Below, in pieces: positions 34,249 to 46,022 of a stretch of 64,000 nucleotides of DNA. Positions within the stretch are counted from its first letter, which is position 1. Every line of letters starts with the position of its first letter. The stretch comes from Dactylonectria macrodidyma (lineage: Eukaryota; Ascomycota; Sordariomycetes; Hypocreales; Nectriaceae): positions 124,001 through 188,000 of the forward strand of contig JAGMUV010000025.1 in assembly GCA_020744425.1 (NCBI GenBank). Direction: 5' to 3'. The translations under genes and the position numbers were made by a program. The notes beneath the pieces were generated by a model that was not told where the DNA came from, did no database searches, and saw only the letters and a program-made list of their open reading frames with translations.

Positions 34249-36460
34249 ATGCAGGTGAGATTCGTGAGAAAACTTGGGTCAGTTGAGTCTCTGTCCACAG
34301 AACCCGTCACCAACGTCATGGTCGCAGCAACGGAGATACCTGTCAGTTCCGGAAGTCTCGGATTCGAGAACGAGGCACGCCTTTGTTCCCGGTGCCGCGT
34401 CATGGTGGCTGACACGATCCCCTCTTCGTCGTCTAGGTTGCGAGACGACAAATACCGCATCCATCATTTGACTGGCCAGGAACTAGACCTTGCTGCCAAG
34501 GCAGGGTGCATGGTTTGCAAGAAAATAGCAGACAAAATATGGTGGCGTTCAGGTGGCAATATGCCGCACGATTCGACTATACTGTCTTCGGATGGCCGTT
34601 CCTCTAACGAGTTTACGTGGTACTCGTGGAGAGAGGAGGAAAACTTCCCCGGGGTTGAGGCTGTGGGAATATTTGTGAAAGAACCAGTACACACTCCAAA
34701 AGGAAGGGAATCGTGGCTGTTATCCGTGGCTTTTGACCCTTTGCTAGGTTTGTTTCGGCAAGACCGTCTAGAAGATGATGTGAAAATGTCGGCTAATTTT
34801 TGTTAATGCTACCTCTATAGACAAGAGTTGCTTACCTGCTATGATAACGACAAACAATCTGGGCGCAGATACGTCTTGGGAACAAGTGACTTCATGGCTC
34901 AGCCACTGTCTCGAAAATCACAAAGCATGTGTACATCAATATTCAGAATCGTGGTATCCCACTCGTCTGATAGACGTTGGCAAACCTGGCGATTCAATGG
35001 TTAAACTCTGTCTCACCGCAACTTCGAATCCGGAAGGCCCGTACGTCACCCTCAGTCACCGATGGGGCTTAGGGGAGATGTTGAAGCTCAAGTCGGGAAA
35101 TCTGCAACAACATCTACATGGCATACCGCTCGCAGACCTTCCGCAGACATTTGCGGACGCCATTCAAGTCGCGCGCTCTCTCCAGGTTCAGTACATCTGG
35201 ATCGACAGCTTATGCATCATCCAAGACTCAGCCGAGGACTGGCAGGCTGAGTCGGCTCAGATGAATAACGTCTACCGTCGCAGCTTTCTCAACATATCCG
35301 CGACGGGGGTTGGTGACTCTAGTGGAACTGGTACGTTATTTCGGCATCGCAGTCTGGACGTGGGCTGGGTCGCTTGGACTACGGAGAGACGTAAAGGAGA
35401 GCGGTTTCTCATATACGACCGAGAATATTGGAAGGAGCAGTTGATCGACAGCGAGCTCAATCGACGGGCTTGGGTTTTTCAGGAGCGCATGCTGGCTCCA
35501 CGTGTCCTCCACTTTGGTGAAAAGCAACTATTCTGGGAATGTCAAGCACTGGAGGCGTGCGAATCTTTTCCACGGGGCATTCCTCCTATAATGAGAGAAC
35601 CTCTGGGCAAATCTCTCGACCCTGCCAAATATGAGGAACGACAACGCAACATGAACTTGGGTCCTAGAACAAAGCCGGAACCTCCACTAGATCGGAAGGT
35701 CCGTCTTTCCTATGATCTATGGACTGAAATTGTCTCACGGTACACACCCTGTGGTGTGACGAAGGAGAGTGACAAGCTGGTAGCAATAAGTGGAATCGCC
35801 AGGCAATTGTCAACAACTCTTCAAGACGAGTACCTCGCCGGCTTGTGGCGTTCTAACTTGGTCGAGTGTCTTTCTTGGATGGCTGAAAATCCCGAGGGCC
35901 TCTGTCGTCCAACCCTCTATCGAGCCCCGTCTTGGTCATGGGCGTCTGTGGCGTCCGGCGTGCGGTACTTTTATCTCAAGGTACCCCAAGTAGCAGTACC
36001 CCAGGTCACCATTGAGGAGGTCAGCGTCACTCCTGAGTCCGGGGACTACTTTGGACAGATACGGGATGGTTTCGTCAAGTTGAGAGGGCGCATGATCGGG
36101 CCCATCGAGTTTCAGACGGTTTCCGACAAGGTGAGTATTGTTTCGAAGAAACCTACGCATTCCATGCTTCAATTCATCAGCGTACACCCTGATCACTCTG
36201 CGGTATTGGACGGGGATAAGTTATTTTTCATGCCTCTTCAAAAGTACGTTTGGGAAAACGCCTTGGAAGGCTTCGATGCTCATATTGTTTGTCTCATTCT
36301 AAGGCGTCTTCCGCAGAAAGGGTCGGGTGTGTATGAGAGATGTGGTAGTATGGAGCTCAATGCGAACGATACATACATGGTCGAAGACACTTCTGAAGCA
36401 TCCAGCGAAAGGGAGAGAGAAGGTTGGACAATCACTAACAGCACGATTATCATAGTCTAG
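34249..36460 (+). CDS. HET-domain protein (heterokaryon incompatibility type)
   Basis: Two exons, 34249-34747 and 34821-36460, giving 712 aa; the ATG at 34318 is an alternative start. An N-terminal zinc-ribbon-like region has paired Cys (ARLCSRCR, GCMVCKK). The HET domain follows from about residue 250 with its hallmark motifs: YVTLSHRWG, FADAIQVARSLQVQYIWIDS and LCIIQDSAEDW with MNNVYRRSFLNISAT. RRAWVFQERMLAPRVLHF comes next. The C-terminal part (KLVAISGIARQ, GLWRSNLVECLSWM, APSWSWASV) is the usual extension. HET proteins trigger cell death or defence after non-self recognition; specificity is unknown here. The HeLo-like/Rho fusion is its divergent neighbour. Confidence 0.87.
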
Positions 36461-36942
36461 CACCTACGACAGCGACTGAAGTTGATGTCCCAAGGCAATC
36501 CTCAATATCATTATTTGAACAGTGACAAATCTTGCATGATTTAGAGCTAATTTTGCTCATCAAGAGCGATGAATCCCTGATCCATTGTCTTAATAAACTG
36601 ATCGTCAAGAACCTGGTTATCATGATGTGCTTCGTTCATCATCTGGCCCATAATTCTCCACAGTAGACTCCCAGCTAATCACCCCCAGCCCTAAATCTGC
36701 ATCGCTGCATTAATTACTTAGCGTCGTACAATTTAGTTATGCAAATATTATCGCTTATCCAAACTGCCGGAAAGTTGCCGGTGTTGCCTGTCAATCTATC
36801 GCAGCACCTCTTATCAAGTCATGATCAACAACAAACAATACCAACAAGCAGAAAAGGCGTCTTCCCTCATTCCTTGCCCGTGAGCAGCCATTTGCCTGTT
36901 TCTAAACGCTGGCAAAGCAGCAACTGTCCCAATCACCCCGGT
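36461..36942. other. Intergenic region upstream of a Zn2Cys6 gene
   Basis: 482 bp. An open frame continues upstream of the chosen start to 36739, so up to 68 extra N-terminal residues are possible, but they lack family-like sequence. Nothing else was recognised. Confidence 0.35.
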
Positions 36943-39129
36943 ATGAGTCCCACCATCTCGCAGGGGACGGTCAATCATTCCCATGACGGCCCCCACAACC
37001 CAGAGCAGGCAACTGCCGTGAAGCGCCGCAATCCGGTTGCCTGCCGGCGCTGTCGCCGGCTGCGGTCCAAATGCATCCATCGGTCCGTCGACCCTCCGTG
37101 TGACGCCTGCAAGCTCGCCGGCTCCGGAGTGGCTTCGGAGTGCTACTTTCCGCGACGGGGCGAGAAGGATCTCGACCGGCAGTTTCGGCGCCGAGGGATC
37201 GTTTCCTCGGAGGCTGGCCGGTCTGGAGATGGCACTGAGCCGTCCGCATCTCCGGCCTCGGTTCCGGTGTCCCGGAGCCATCCACTGTCTAATCCTCCCA
37301 GTAGAGGCTCTACCCAGCTGGTGTCAGAATCTGGCCCAGGGATGAATCGGTTTTTAATACCTGCACCGAGTTTCAATCCCGAACAAGTGTTGCCGCCTCG
37401 CGACGAGGTCATCGAAGGTTGTCGCATCTTCGTCACATCATATTTCCAACTAGGATTTATCCCAAAGGCTGTCTTTCTCGAAGGGCTGATCCGAGATCCG
37501 TCATCAGTCAGCACATTCCTGCTGAGTTGCATGTTATCCATATCCGCGCGGTTCACGCCCTCTCTCGTCCAGCGCTACGGCAGTCCCGGTAAGGCAACAG
37601 ATTATTTCTTAGACTTATCCCGGGCCATGGTGCCAGCGGAAATGTATCAACCGTCCCTCGAGCGTATTCAGGCTTTCTTTTTACTCGCGATATGCCAATG
37701 GGGTAATGGTGAAAAGGATCGCTCAAGCATGGATATGGGCGTCGCCGTGCGAATGGCTGCTCTCTTGAAGCTACACTGCGAGGAGTCGTACGTCCTCAAT
37801 GAAAATTGCCCAGCTGAAGACGTCGTCCGATCTGAGAGTGCAAGACGAGTGTTTTGGATGATTCAAAGTCAAGAAAACCTTCATTCGGGGTATAAAACGC
37901 CGGCACCATTCCCGTTAGAAGACATCACCACACTGCTTCCTTGTAGTGAAGTAGACTTTGCCTTTGGTGTCATTCCGTCAGAACGTGCGGCACTCGCAGG
38001 AACTCCTCCCGGTCGTGCCAATCCCCAGCAGGTTCACTCACCAAGTCGATGCCTATTTGCAACGCTGATCCAAGCACATAGCCTTTGGGGAATGGTGGCT
38101 CGACAGGCTGGACGAACAGGCTACAGTGTCAACAAAGTGCCTCCGTGGGATGAGGAAAGCGAACACCGGAAAACTATCGCGGAGCTTGATAACTGGGAGC
38201 AAAGCATTCCTCCTCGGCACGCGTTCTCAGTGTGGAATCTCAGAGGGTGGAAATCTGAGTCGCTCCACCTCGCCTACCTTTCCGTGACAATGGTGCTGCG
38301 GCTGAGCAACATTGTAACGCGTCGGATTTATTTAGAAAACATGCTCTCAGCACTTGCTCAGAAACCAGCGAATCAACCATCTGAAATGCCACCACCCACT
38401 CTCACAAATACTCAGAGCAGCACGCCAAGTCAGCCCTCCGAACAGGTCATATCTAGCTCACCACCGGCGAGCTTCTGGGAAAAGACAGCAAATTCTTTAT
38501 TCATCAACGTTTGGAAGCTGTACGAACAAATCGACGCATTCTTTACAATGCGAGCCCCAGATGAAGGGTTCCCGCAGATTCTCGTCTTCTGCGTATACAT
38601 TAGCGGATCGCTGGCGTCATATCTTTGGAGGTATCCCGATCTATGTCCTTCGCTCTCCGACAAGGCTCAGACGATGGCTCAGCGATCCCTTGAGGTCCTG
38701 GGCGAGCTTCACGCTGCGTGGCCAACGAGCTCAAAGTGGCAAAAGGGCTTGCAGCAAATCGCTACCCCGCTTAGCGCAAGTCCTGTGGATGGACTGCAGC
38801 AAGATAAGACGATGCCTTCTCATGGGCCAGGGCCCGTGCAAGAAGCGTTCCGGGGTGAAGATACACAGCCATCTTCGAATCGTAGCCCACTGGATGATCC
38901 TGGACAAACTTCGGAGTCGAGTGAGCCAAGCCTAACGTTGTCAGAGGGCATGTTAGGAGAGTTGATGCACCTCTTCCCTACAGGTAATACGCATCTGACA
39001 CGACTGGGTAATGTGCAAGCTGGCACATTGTCTAGTGACTTGTTTGACGCTGAACTTGACGCGTTTCTTCAAGGAGGGTTTCACTACGATCTTTTAGGTG
39101 GCTGGGGGAGGTCAGGTATTGGGAGTTGA
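36943..39129 (+). CDS. Zn2Cys6 transcription factor with fungal_trans domain
   Basis: A single exon, 728 aa from the chosen Met. The cluster uses Cys34, 37, 44, 53, 56 and 67 (VACRRCRRLRSKC, PPCDACKLAG, SECYFPRRG), with an unusually long last spacing. The fungal-specific transcription factor domain runs from about residue 160 to 420: CRIFVTSYFQLGFIPKAVF, SISARFTPSLVQRYG, IQAFFLLAICQWGNGEKDRS and DMGVAVRMAALLKLH. RRVFWMIQSQENLHSG is also present. The C-terminal region is polar and Ser/Pro-rich. It may control the adjacent hydrolase, amidase-like and permease genes by position; this is untested inference. Confidence 0.86.
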   Translation: MSPTISQGTVNHSHDGPHNPEQATAVKRRNPVACRRCRRLRSKCIHRSVDPPCDACKLAGSGVASECYFPRRGEKDLDRQFRRRGIVSSEAGRSGDGTEPSASPASVPVSRSHPLSNPPSRGSTQLVSESGPGMNRFLIPAPSFNPEQVLPPRDEVIEGCRIFVTSYFQLGFIPKAVFLEGLIRDPSSVSTFLLSCMLSISARFTPSLVQRYGSPGKATDYFLDLSRAMVPAEMYQPSLERIQAFFLLAICQWGNGEKDRSSMDMGVAVRMAALLKLHCEESYVLNENCPAEDVVRSESARRVFWMIQSQENLHSGYKTPAPFPLEDITTLLPCSEVDFAFGVIPSERAALAGTPPGRANPQQVHSPSRCLFATLIQAHSLWGMVARQAGRTGYSVNKVPPWDEESEHRKTIAELDNWEQSIPPRHAFSVWNLRGWKSESLHLAYLSVTMVLRLSNIVTRRIYLENMLSALAQKPANQPSEMPPPTLTNTQSSTPSQPSEQVISSSPPASFWEKTANSLFINVWKLYEQIDAFFTMRAPDEGFPQILVFCVYISGSLASYLWRYPDLCPSLSDKAQTMAQRSLEVLGELHAAWPTSSKWQKGLQQIATPLSASPVDGLQQDKTMPSHGPGPVQEAFRGEDTQPSSNRSPLDDPGQTSESSEPSLTLSEGMLGELMHLFPTGNTHLTRLGNVQAGTLSSDLFDAELDAFLQGGFHYDLLGGWGRSGIGS

Positions 39130-39173
39130 GGGCGACATTTCTCGATTGATGTAGCAGCTTAATCTAGAATTGT

Positions 39174-40277
39174 CTAGATACAAGGCGAGTCCTCTATTTC
39201 GAAAACTCTTTTCAGATGGCTCGCCGCGTCTTGCATCATCTCTCTGCTTCTGGCTATCTTCCCTCCCAACGTGAGGATGGAGTGAGTACCGCCTTCGATG
39301 TTCACGACATCTACCGGGACCCCAAGTCCCTCCAACTGTTCGGCAAAACTCTCTGCTTCAGGAGCCAATATGTCCTGGTCCGAAACCGCCATCCAGGTCC
39401 TTGGTAGCCGTTTCAAGAGTGACTCTGGTGCGAAGTTTGGACTAGCATCCCATCCGCTTCGTTCTTTTTGGTTGTTGAAGTAGAGTTTTCTATACCATTC
39501 CATCCTCGCGGGCGTTAGCCAAGGGGCCGTCTCTGCATTCCGTTTCCAGATACTATCGGCCGTTGCCGTGTTATCAATGACCGGAACAACTAGCAGTAGA
39601 GAAACTGGGGGATAGAAGATACAATTGGGTAGCGACGGCTTTGTTAATGGCAAGGTGACAGACGGGTCGACGGCAGAGAGCGCGGCGACGACGGCAAGAT
39701 TAGCTCCTGCTGAAGTTCCACCGATGGCAATCCTTGAGGTGTTTATCGGACCTAGCTCAGACGGGCCTGCAGACACCCATCTAAATGCATCGATAGAATC
39801 ATTGACGGCTGTAGGGAAGCGGTGTTCTGGCGCAAGACGATAGTCGACGGTGATGACAATGCACTTGGATTCTTCTCAACTTAGCTACTAGCTTCGGGAC
39901 ATAGAAGATACCAAAGACGTACCTTGACAGAGAAAAGTGCAAAAGTCCTTATTGTCATCCAACCCTCCAATCGCCCAACCGCCTCCATGGAACCAGAGCA
40001 GAACAGGCCATCCGTCCAGGTCACATTCACCAGTTGGTGTGTACGCTCGCAGCCGAAACTGCCCGACCCGGAAATCCTTTATGTCGCCCACAGGAACTGG
40101 GGGTATACCGCCCGGAGGAAGAGATGGCTGGGTTCTTGCTGTGCCGTCCCATACCTTCGAGTCGTCTGGTTGGACGTATTGCATGTACTGATCGTGGAAC
40201 GCAACATACTCGGGGTCAAGCTTGGCTCGCACAGCGGTATGAAGCGGCTGCCAGACTTTGGGCTCGTCTTGGGACAT
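39174..40277 (-). CDS. Alpha/beta hydrolase, hormone-sensitive-lipase type (fold-3)
   Basis: Two exons, 39923-40277 and 39174-39874, giving 351 aa. The oxyanion motif is WFHGGGWAIGG, followed by IVITVDYRLAPEHRFPTAVND. The nucleophile is in IGGTSAGANLA, the acid in VSDQDILAPEAE and the His in IEGGTHSILTLGG. This is the complete HSL-family triad. No signal peptide is seen, so it is probably cytosolic. Such enzymes hydrolyse small esters or lactones. It is divergent from the amidase-like gene with 458 bp between starts, suggesting shared regulation. Confidence 0.87.
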
Positions 40278-40735
40278 TGTGTCTGGGTTTGTGGGTTTGG
40301 GTTGTGGTACGTGTGGTTAACTCTGTCTCATTCGACCCGGACGGCAGTCGAGCTCTTGCAAGGAGATATTCCGCATGACATAGAAATTCACGATATCATT
40401 GTCTTAATCAAGGAGCCTCGACGACAGTGAGGCGTCTTATCTGGCCCCGCCCACTGTCCACATCGCCATCTTGCATAGCTGACACCCAGTTCAACTGCTG
40501 TGAGTCATTGACCCACTCCGTGGAGGACCGGCAGTTCCGGCAATTTAGCTTGCCGGTCAACTGCACCTCATTTGGGCTATGATAGGAAACAGAACCTGTT
40601 GCAACCTCAAACTATCTTGCCGTGAGCATATGAGAAGGCCGGCAATCGTCAAATAAACAACTCACACCTATTCTTAAACAACAAGCCATCCCAAGCCGAG
40701 CTCACACCATCCGGCAATTAAACCCCACCTTCAGA
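40278..40735. promoter_or_regulatory. Divergent promoter between hydrolase and amidase-like gene
   Basis: 458 bp with several GATA cores on either strand (near 40364, 40393, 40437 and 40580). These could bind AreA-type nitrogen regulators, though GATA is common by chance. No gene was recognised. Confidence 0.3.
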
Positions 40736-41450
40736 ATGGCATCCATTTCACACCCCGATTCAGATTCCTACGCCGCATCTGGCTACGGCACAGTCATGGG
40801 CTGGGGGAAACGCCCGGCCCTCCTCCTCATCGATGTCTGCAAGGCCTACTGGACCCCTGGCTCGCCTCTAGATGTCACGGCCCACAAGCCGTCGGCGGAA
40901 TCACCTGAGGTGATGAAGAACCTGCTGGCGACGGCAAGAGAGAACAAGATCCCCGTTTATTGGACTGCAGTTGAGTTTACGGAACCCAACATGGAAGATG
41001 CTGGACTGTTTTGGCTCAAGGCAAAGACGCTGAGTGTGTGGCATAAAGACGACACGCGGGGCCTCAACGAGTGGGCAGACGGCCTTGTGCCTATTGAGGG
41101 TGAACCCGTTATCAAAAAGAAATATCCCAGTGGCTTCTTTGGCACCACTCTCCAGACAGAACTCACTATAAAAGGAGTTGACACTGTTGTCATTTGTGGA
41201 GTGAGCACAAGTGGGTGCGTAAGAGCGACCACTTTGGATGCTCTTCAGAACGGGTTTCGTCCAATGGTAAGTTAACACAAGAAGTCCGACAGTACTTGTA
41301 TCTGATGATGGGTAGGTTGTGGGAACAGCATGTGGTGATAGGAGTGACGAGATTCACAACGCGAATTTATTTGATTTGAATGCAAAGTACGCCGATGTTG
41401 TGTCCGAAGCGGGCGCATTAGAGAGTTTTAAGAAGGGTTGGTCATGGTAA
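40736..41450 (+). CDS. Isochorismatase-like hydrolase, N-carbamoylsarcosine amidase type
   Basis: Two exons, 40736-41266 and 41316-41450, giving 221 aa. The cysteine hydrolase triad is visible: Asp in ALLLIDVCKAYW, Lys in VIKKKYPSGFFGT and the nucleophile Cys in GVSTSGCVRATTLDALQNGF. The C-terminal CGDRSDEIHNANLFDLNAKY is typical of the N-carbamoylsarcosine amidase/maleamate amidase branch rather than true isochorismatases. Such enzymes release ammonia and, for carbamoyl substrates, CO2. An NCS1 permease, a family that imports purines, pyrimidines, hydantoins and similar rings, lies immediately downstream on the other strand. This suggests use of a nitrogenous small molecule. Confidence 0.87.
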
Positions 41451-41737
41451 CGGTGAAAATTTTTGAGAAGGGTCAATTTTCTAAGAAAGTTTTATCGAAA
41501 TAACCCTCTAAGAGGGCGCACTTGAATCTAAAGCGTTTCTTCAAGGTATTATATTATTTCACAAAGTCTGGGCATAGCAAGTTACCTCAGACAGGTCAAT
41601 GGAAATTCTTGAATGTGTTACTTAATTTATTATGAGATCTCGTTTACTATCCCGATAAACCGATTTCAACTAGTTCAGCTGTGACTCAATCGTTATCAAC
41701 CACCAATTACGCACTAAGAAAGAAAGTCATGCCAAAT

Positions 41738-43313
41738 TCATCGTCCGCTCATCTTCTTCTCCAACGTCCTAAAAGGCACATACAACAGTCCCGACACAAC
41801 AAAGGCTAACTCGAAGCCAATGTCACCTGTCTTCTCCGCAATCGGCCCAGTGAACCAAACCTGTGCCATACTAGGGACAACCAAACCGAAGGACAGGATG
41901 GTAGCTGCTAGAGCCGCAACACCGAGCGGGAGCTGTTTGGCGTTGTTCCAGGCGTCGAAGCTATATGAGCTGTAGTCGGCCTTGCGGAACCAAAGGTGTT
42001 CGACAATGACGACTCCAAGGAAGGCCGAGGCCCAGTAGCCAATAAGAGCGATAAAGTTCTCGAGGTTGACGAAGAAGTCGGTGGCGGCTCGGATAGAAAC
42101 GGGGATTACGATGACGGTGATAAGGACGGCAAAGATGTAGCGAGGGACCTTGATCAGCTGGGGAATGAGGAGTTGGAAGTTGAGAGTAACCGAGTACGAG
42201 GTCGCAGCCATGTTTCCAAGCAGACTGAAGGAGAGGACAACAACGACAAACTTGCCGAATCCTCCGGCAGGCTTGAGCATTCCCGCAAGGGCACCACCCA
42301 CCAAGTTTGCATCGTAGCCTTCGCTCCAGTCTGGAACATTGGCAACGGCTCCACCAATGGCAGCGCCTAGAATCATCAGCAAGATAGTAGGTATTGCCAG
42401 GCCAGTGTAGGCATAGACGAAAAGACGCTTGCTTGAGACAGTGGGCGTGAGATAGGTAGTGAAGTCGCTGGCGAGACAAGCCCACGGGATCATGTAGCTG
42501 GCCACAATCATACCAAACGAAAGAACGCTAGGGGCAGTGGCTGGCTCAGTGGGACCCTGCTCGTGCAAATGCTTCCCCCCCGTGCCGGTGGCGATGATGA
42601 TGGCAATGATGGCGGGGATCCAGGCCCAGCGCTCATAGATGTGCAGAACCTTGAAGCCGCTAAATGAGATGAAGAGGCTGAGAAGCGAGACAATGACGAT
42701 GCCGACGGTCGGGCTCATATGGCCATCACCAACGGCAGAGAGGCACTGTCCGCCGATGACGGCCATGATGACGCAGAAGCCTGTGAGGGTTGCCAAGTTG
42801 AAGAGGACAGGAACAGCCACAAGGTAACGACCCCAGCTGAAGCGGGCCTGAATCATCTGGCGCATGCCTGTTTTGGGGCCCATTGTTCCGAGATACGACG
42901 GCAGGAGTGTGGTGAGGAGAGTGAAGAAGATGATGACCAAGGAGGAGTCTCGAAGACTAAGGCCATAGATGGGGCCAAGCATGCCAAAAGTGATGCTGAC
43001 TCTGTTAGTACACTGATAGTAGATGTCGAGCAGGAGAAGCAACTTACGGAAGCAAATTGGCATTCATGCACCACCAGATGGTAAAGACATTCACAAATTG
43101 CGTGTCTGTCCGCTCTTCAACGGGAATCGGCTGAATGCCGCGAAGTTCGACACGGCCAAAGGTCGCCGCCTTGTGGAAGACGCGCTTCCATCCAGTGAGG
43201 GCGTCGACCTGGCCCTGGGAGGTGTCATGGTTGTCGAGGCTGCTGGCCACTTCGCCTTTGGCGTCTCCTGCGACGAAGCCGCTCTTTTCCGTGGTGCTAG
43301 GATTCGACGACAT
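41738..43313 (-). CDS. NCS1-family purine/cytosine (Fcy2-like) permease
   Basis: Two exons, 43048-43313 and 41738-43001, giving 509 aa. The N-terminal cytosolic segment contains VELRGIQPIPVEERTDTQF, then FTIWWCMNANLLP at the first helix. About twelve hydrophobic helices follow, for example GIVIVSLLSLFISFSG, WIPAIIAIIIATGTGG, SYMIPWACLASDFTTYL, ENFIALIGYWASAFLG and the terminal AFVVSGLLYVPFRTLEKK. This matches the Fcy branch of NCS1 transporters, proton symporters for cytosine, adenine, hypoxanthine or related compounds. The real substrate is undetermined. It sits between the amidase-like gene (convergent) and a divergent MFS gene. Confidence 0.9.
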
Positions 43314-44056
43314 GCTTGGGTTGACGATTGAAGAGGCAGGTGGATGGATTCTGGTTGAATAGAGTAGGATCCGATGACTGCTACCTATGCAATGCAATGC
43401 ACCCTCTAAACTCCACAACCAAATGCGATGCAGAGCAAGCAATATTTCAACGTATGACCATTCCTCGAGACAGCATTGGACTCCTATCTGAGCCCTATCT
43501 CACTATCTCTGCCAACAGCCGACCCCCCGGCCTATCTAGCCAATATGAGGCGATCTATTCCAACCAGCGGCCCACCACATCTCCACATTCCACTTATCCC
43601 AGGCTGCTGATCAATGGCTTATCGTTGCCAAGAGAGTCTCCGATAACGAGGTGCGAGCCCAGCGGCAACATTTTGCCGGGAGGACCGGCAGTATGATAAG
43701 TGAGGGGGCACATTATGGTACTTGGTTGGACGCTAGCTGCTTGCTGTGGAGTTGCGAGAGGGCTCTGTGAAATTGAGCCGTCACCGGTGTCGGATCACAG
43801 GAAGATTTTTGCACGCGGGGAGAAGAGAGTTGGTAAGTTGGTTTGATATATAGGTCATTGGCTTGAGTGTTTGACACGAGAGGAATACTGAACACGCTTC
43901 AAGTGATTTTGCACCAACTTCTCTGATTCTCGCTAAGTCGCTGCGTCTGTTTCGTCCTGATACAGTGGGCTGATGATTACACCGACATGCACAACACATT
44001 GAAAACAACACAACTGCGTTATTGACCGACCAAAAGGGAAACATCCAACCTCAAAA
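43314..44056. promoter_or_regulatory. Divergent promoter between NCS1 permease and MFS transporter
   Basis: 743 bp separating two divergently transcribed transporter genes. No coding exon, repeat or RNA gene was recognised. Confidence 0.35.
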
Positions 44057-45809
44057 ATGGTACTGTCACGGGACGGAACGACTTCTGAAGAAGGAACCCT
44101 GGAAGCATCACCAATAGAGGAACCCTACAGCATCTACACCCGACACGAAAAATGGTTCATCGTCACCATGGTCGCAATAGCTGGTCTGTACAGCCCGCTT
44201 CCAGCAAATATCTACTTTCCGGCAATCCCGACCTTGGCTGTCGAGTTCGGACAGTCGATAGAAGCCCTAAACCAATCTGTCACAACGTATCTTATCTTTC
44301 AGGGAGTTTGTAAGTCATTGTCTGCTACTTTGCATCTGACGTACTGACAATGTCTCTAGCCCCGATGCTTTGGGGTCCACTGTCGGATCGTTATGGCCGT
44401 AGACCAGTCTTTCTAATATGCCTATCTATATTGATAGGATCTTGCATTGGACTGGCATTATGTCCAACAAGTGCATATTGGTTGCTGCTGGTACTAAGAT
44501 GCCTTCAAGCTGGAGGATGCGCAAGCACCATTGCTCTAGGTACATACATTTCACAACTTTTTGGAAAGCGAGTCTGACTTGTCAGGGATGGGCGTGTGTG
44601 GTGATATTACTGTGCCTGAAGAGAGAGGAGGCTTCGTCGGCTTCTTCAACCTCGGACCAATGGTACGTGTTCTGAATTTTCTCACCTTCGTGATTTAGTC
44701 TGAACTCTTTACAGCTTGCTCCGTGCATCGGACCAGCGATTGGAGGTGTCCTCTCCGAGAATCTCGGATGGAGGTCCATTTTTTGGTTCCTCGTTATCAT
44801 GGCAGTTGTTTGCTTCCTGCTCATATGGCTGTAGGTTCATGTTACCCGCCCAATCTCATGACACTGACTTTGGTAGCTTTCTTCCGGAGACGCTACGTGC
44901 TATCGCTGGCAACGGCGCTATTCCAATGGGTAGTATCCATCGAGCCTTGGTACCACTAGTTGGTCCCAAGGGAAAGAGACCTGTTGATATGCCCCCGACT
45001 GCACGCCAGAAAACGTCCATCAACCCGTTCCCGATTTTTGCTTTGCCGGATATAGTCATCACTTTGATCTTCACCGGCATCGTGTACGCGGTAAACTACA
45101 CCGTAACCTCAACCATCTCCTCCGCCTTTGCGGATGTGTACCCGTGGCTGTCTGAGACAGTTTTGGGATTGTCGTACTTACCCACAGGTCTTGGTATGAT
45201 TATGGGCAGCACGTTTGTTGGAAAGCTGCTGGACTGGGACTACGCTCGAATCAAGAAGCAGCTGGCTGAAAGTGGTAGTCTGTCTGACTTTCCAAAGGAG
45301 CGTGCGCGTTTGAGGACAATGCCGGCACATTTGGTCATCTTTGTGATCGCCCTGGTCGGTTGGGGTTGGTGCATTGAAACTGAGACTCCCATGGCAGCTC
45401 CTCTGGTCCTCCAGGTCATTTGTAGGTCTTTCTTGCCCGGTGTTCCCATGATCGAAGCTGACCATGTTCAGTGGGATGGACCTCCATTTCCATCCTCAAC
45501 ACGACAATGACACTCAACGTAGACATTTTGCAAAAGCGCAGTTCAGCCGCAACAGCCTGTGTGAGTACCAAACACAAAACATAGTGGTGATGTTGAGAAA
45601 CTAACTGATACTCGTAGACAAACCTCGTTCGATGTTTGCTTGCTGCAGTACTGGTTTCAGTCATTGAGAGGATGACGAGCCGCCTTGGGTATGGATGGAC
45701 CTATGTACTCCTCGGAGCCATCTGCTTATCGATGCTGCCGTTGTTCTACGTCGTGATGAGATTTGGACCTCAATGGAGGAAGAAACGAGAGGGAAAAGAC
45801 GAGCTGTAA
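44057..45809 (+). CDS. MFS transporter, DHA1 drug:H+ antiporter type
   Basis: Seven exons: 44057-44309, 44360-44539, 44586-44662, 44715-44830, 44877-45421, 45472-45560 and 45618-45809, giving 483 aa. Motifs include YSPLPANIYFPAIPTLAVEF in the first helix region, motif A GPLSDRYGRRPVFL, GDITVPEERGGFVGFFNLGP and motif C-like LAPCIGPAIGGVLSENLGWR. SISILNTTMTLNVD and NLVRCLLAAVLVSVI come near the C-terminus. It is a plasma-membrane antiporter of the polyamine/drug exporter group. The substrate is unknown. It may belong with the divergent NCS1 gene or the following P450 (213 bp away, tail to tail), but neither link is certain. Confidence 0.85.
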
Positions 45810-46022
45810 TGAGGTTTCGTTTATTTTGGAATATGCACTAAAAGTGATTATTGTTAACACTTCGATGCATTAATGTCCAGACCTTCTACAACCAAGCGGT
45901 TCTTGAGTTGGTGACATATTGAGATCCCTTTGGACTTTGCGCAGAGATCATATGTCACATCTAGCCTCCCATATCATGGAAACATTGCATTTTTCTCATT
46001 CTCTTGTTTTGATCTATCATCC

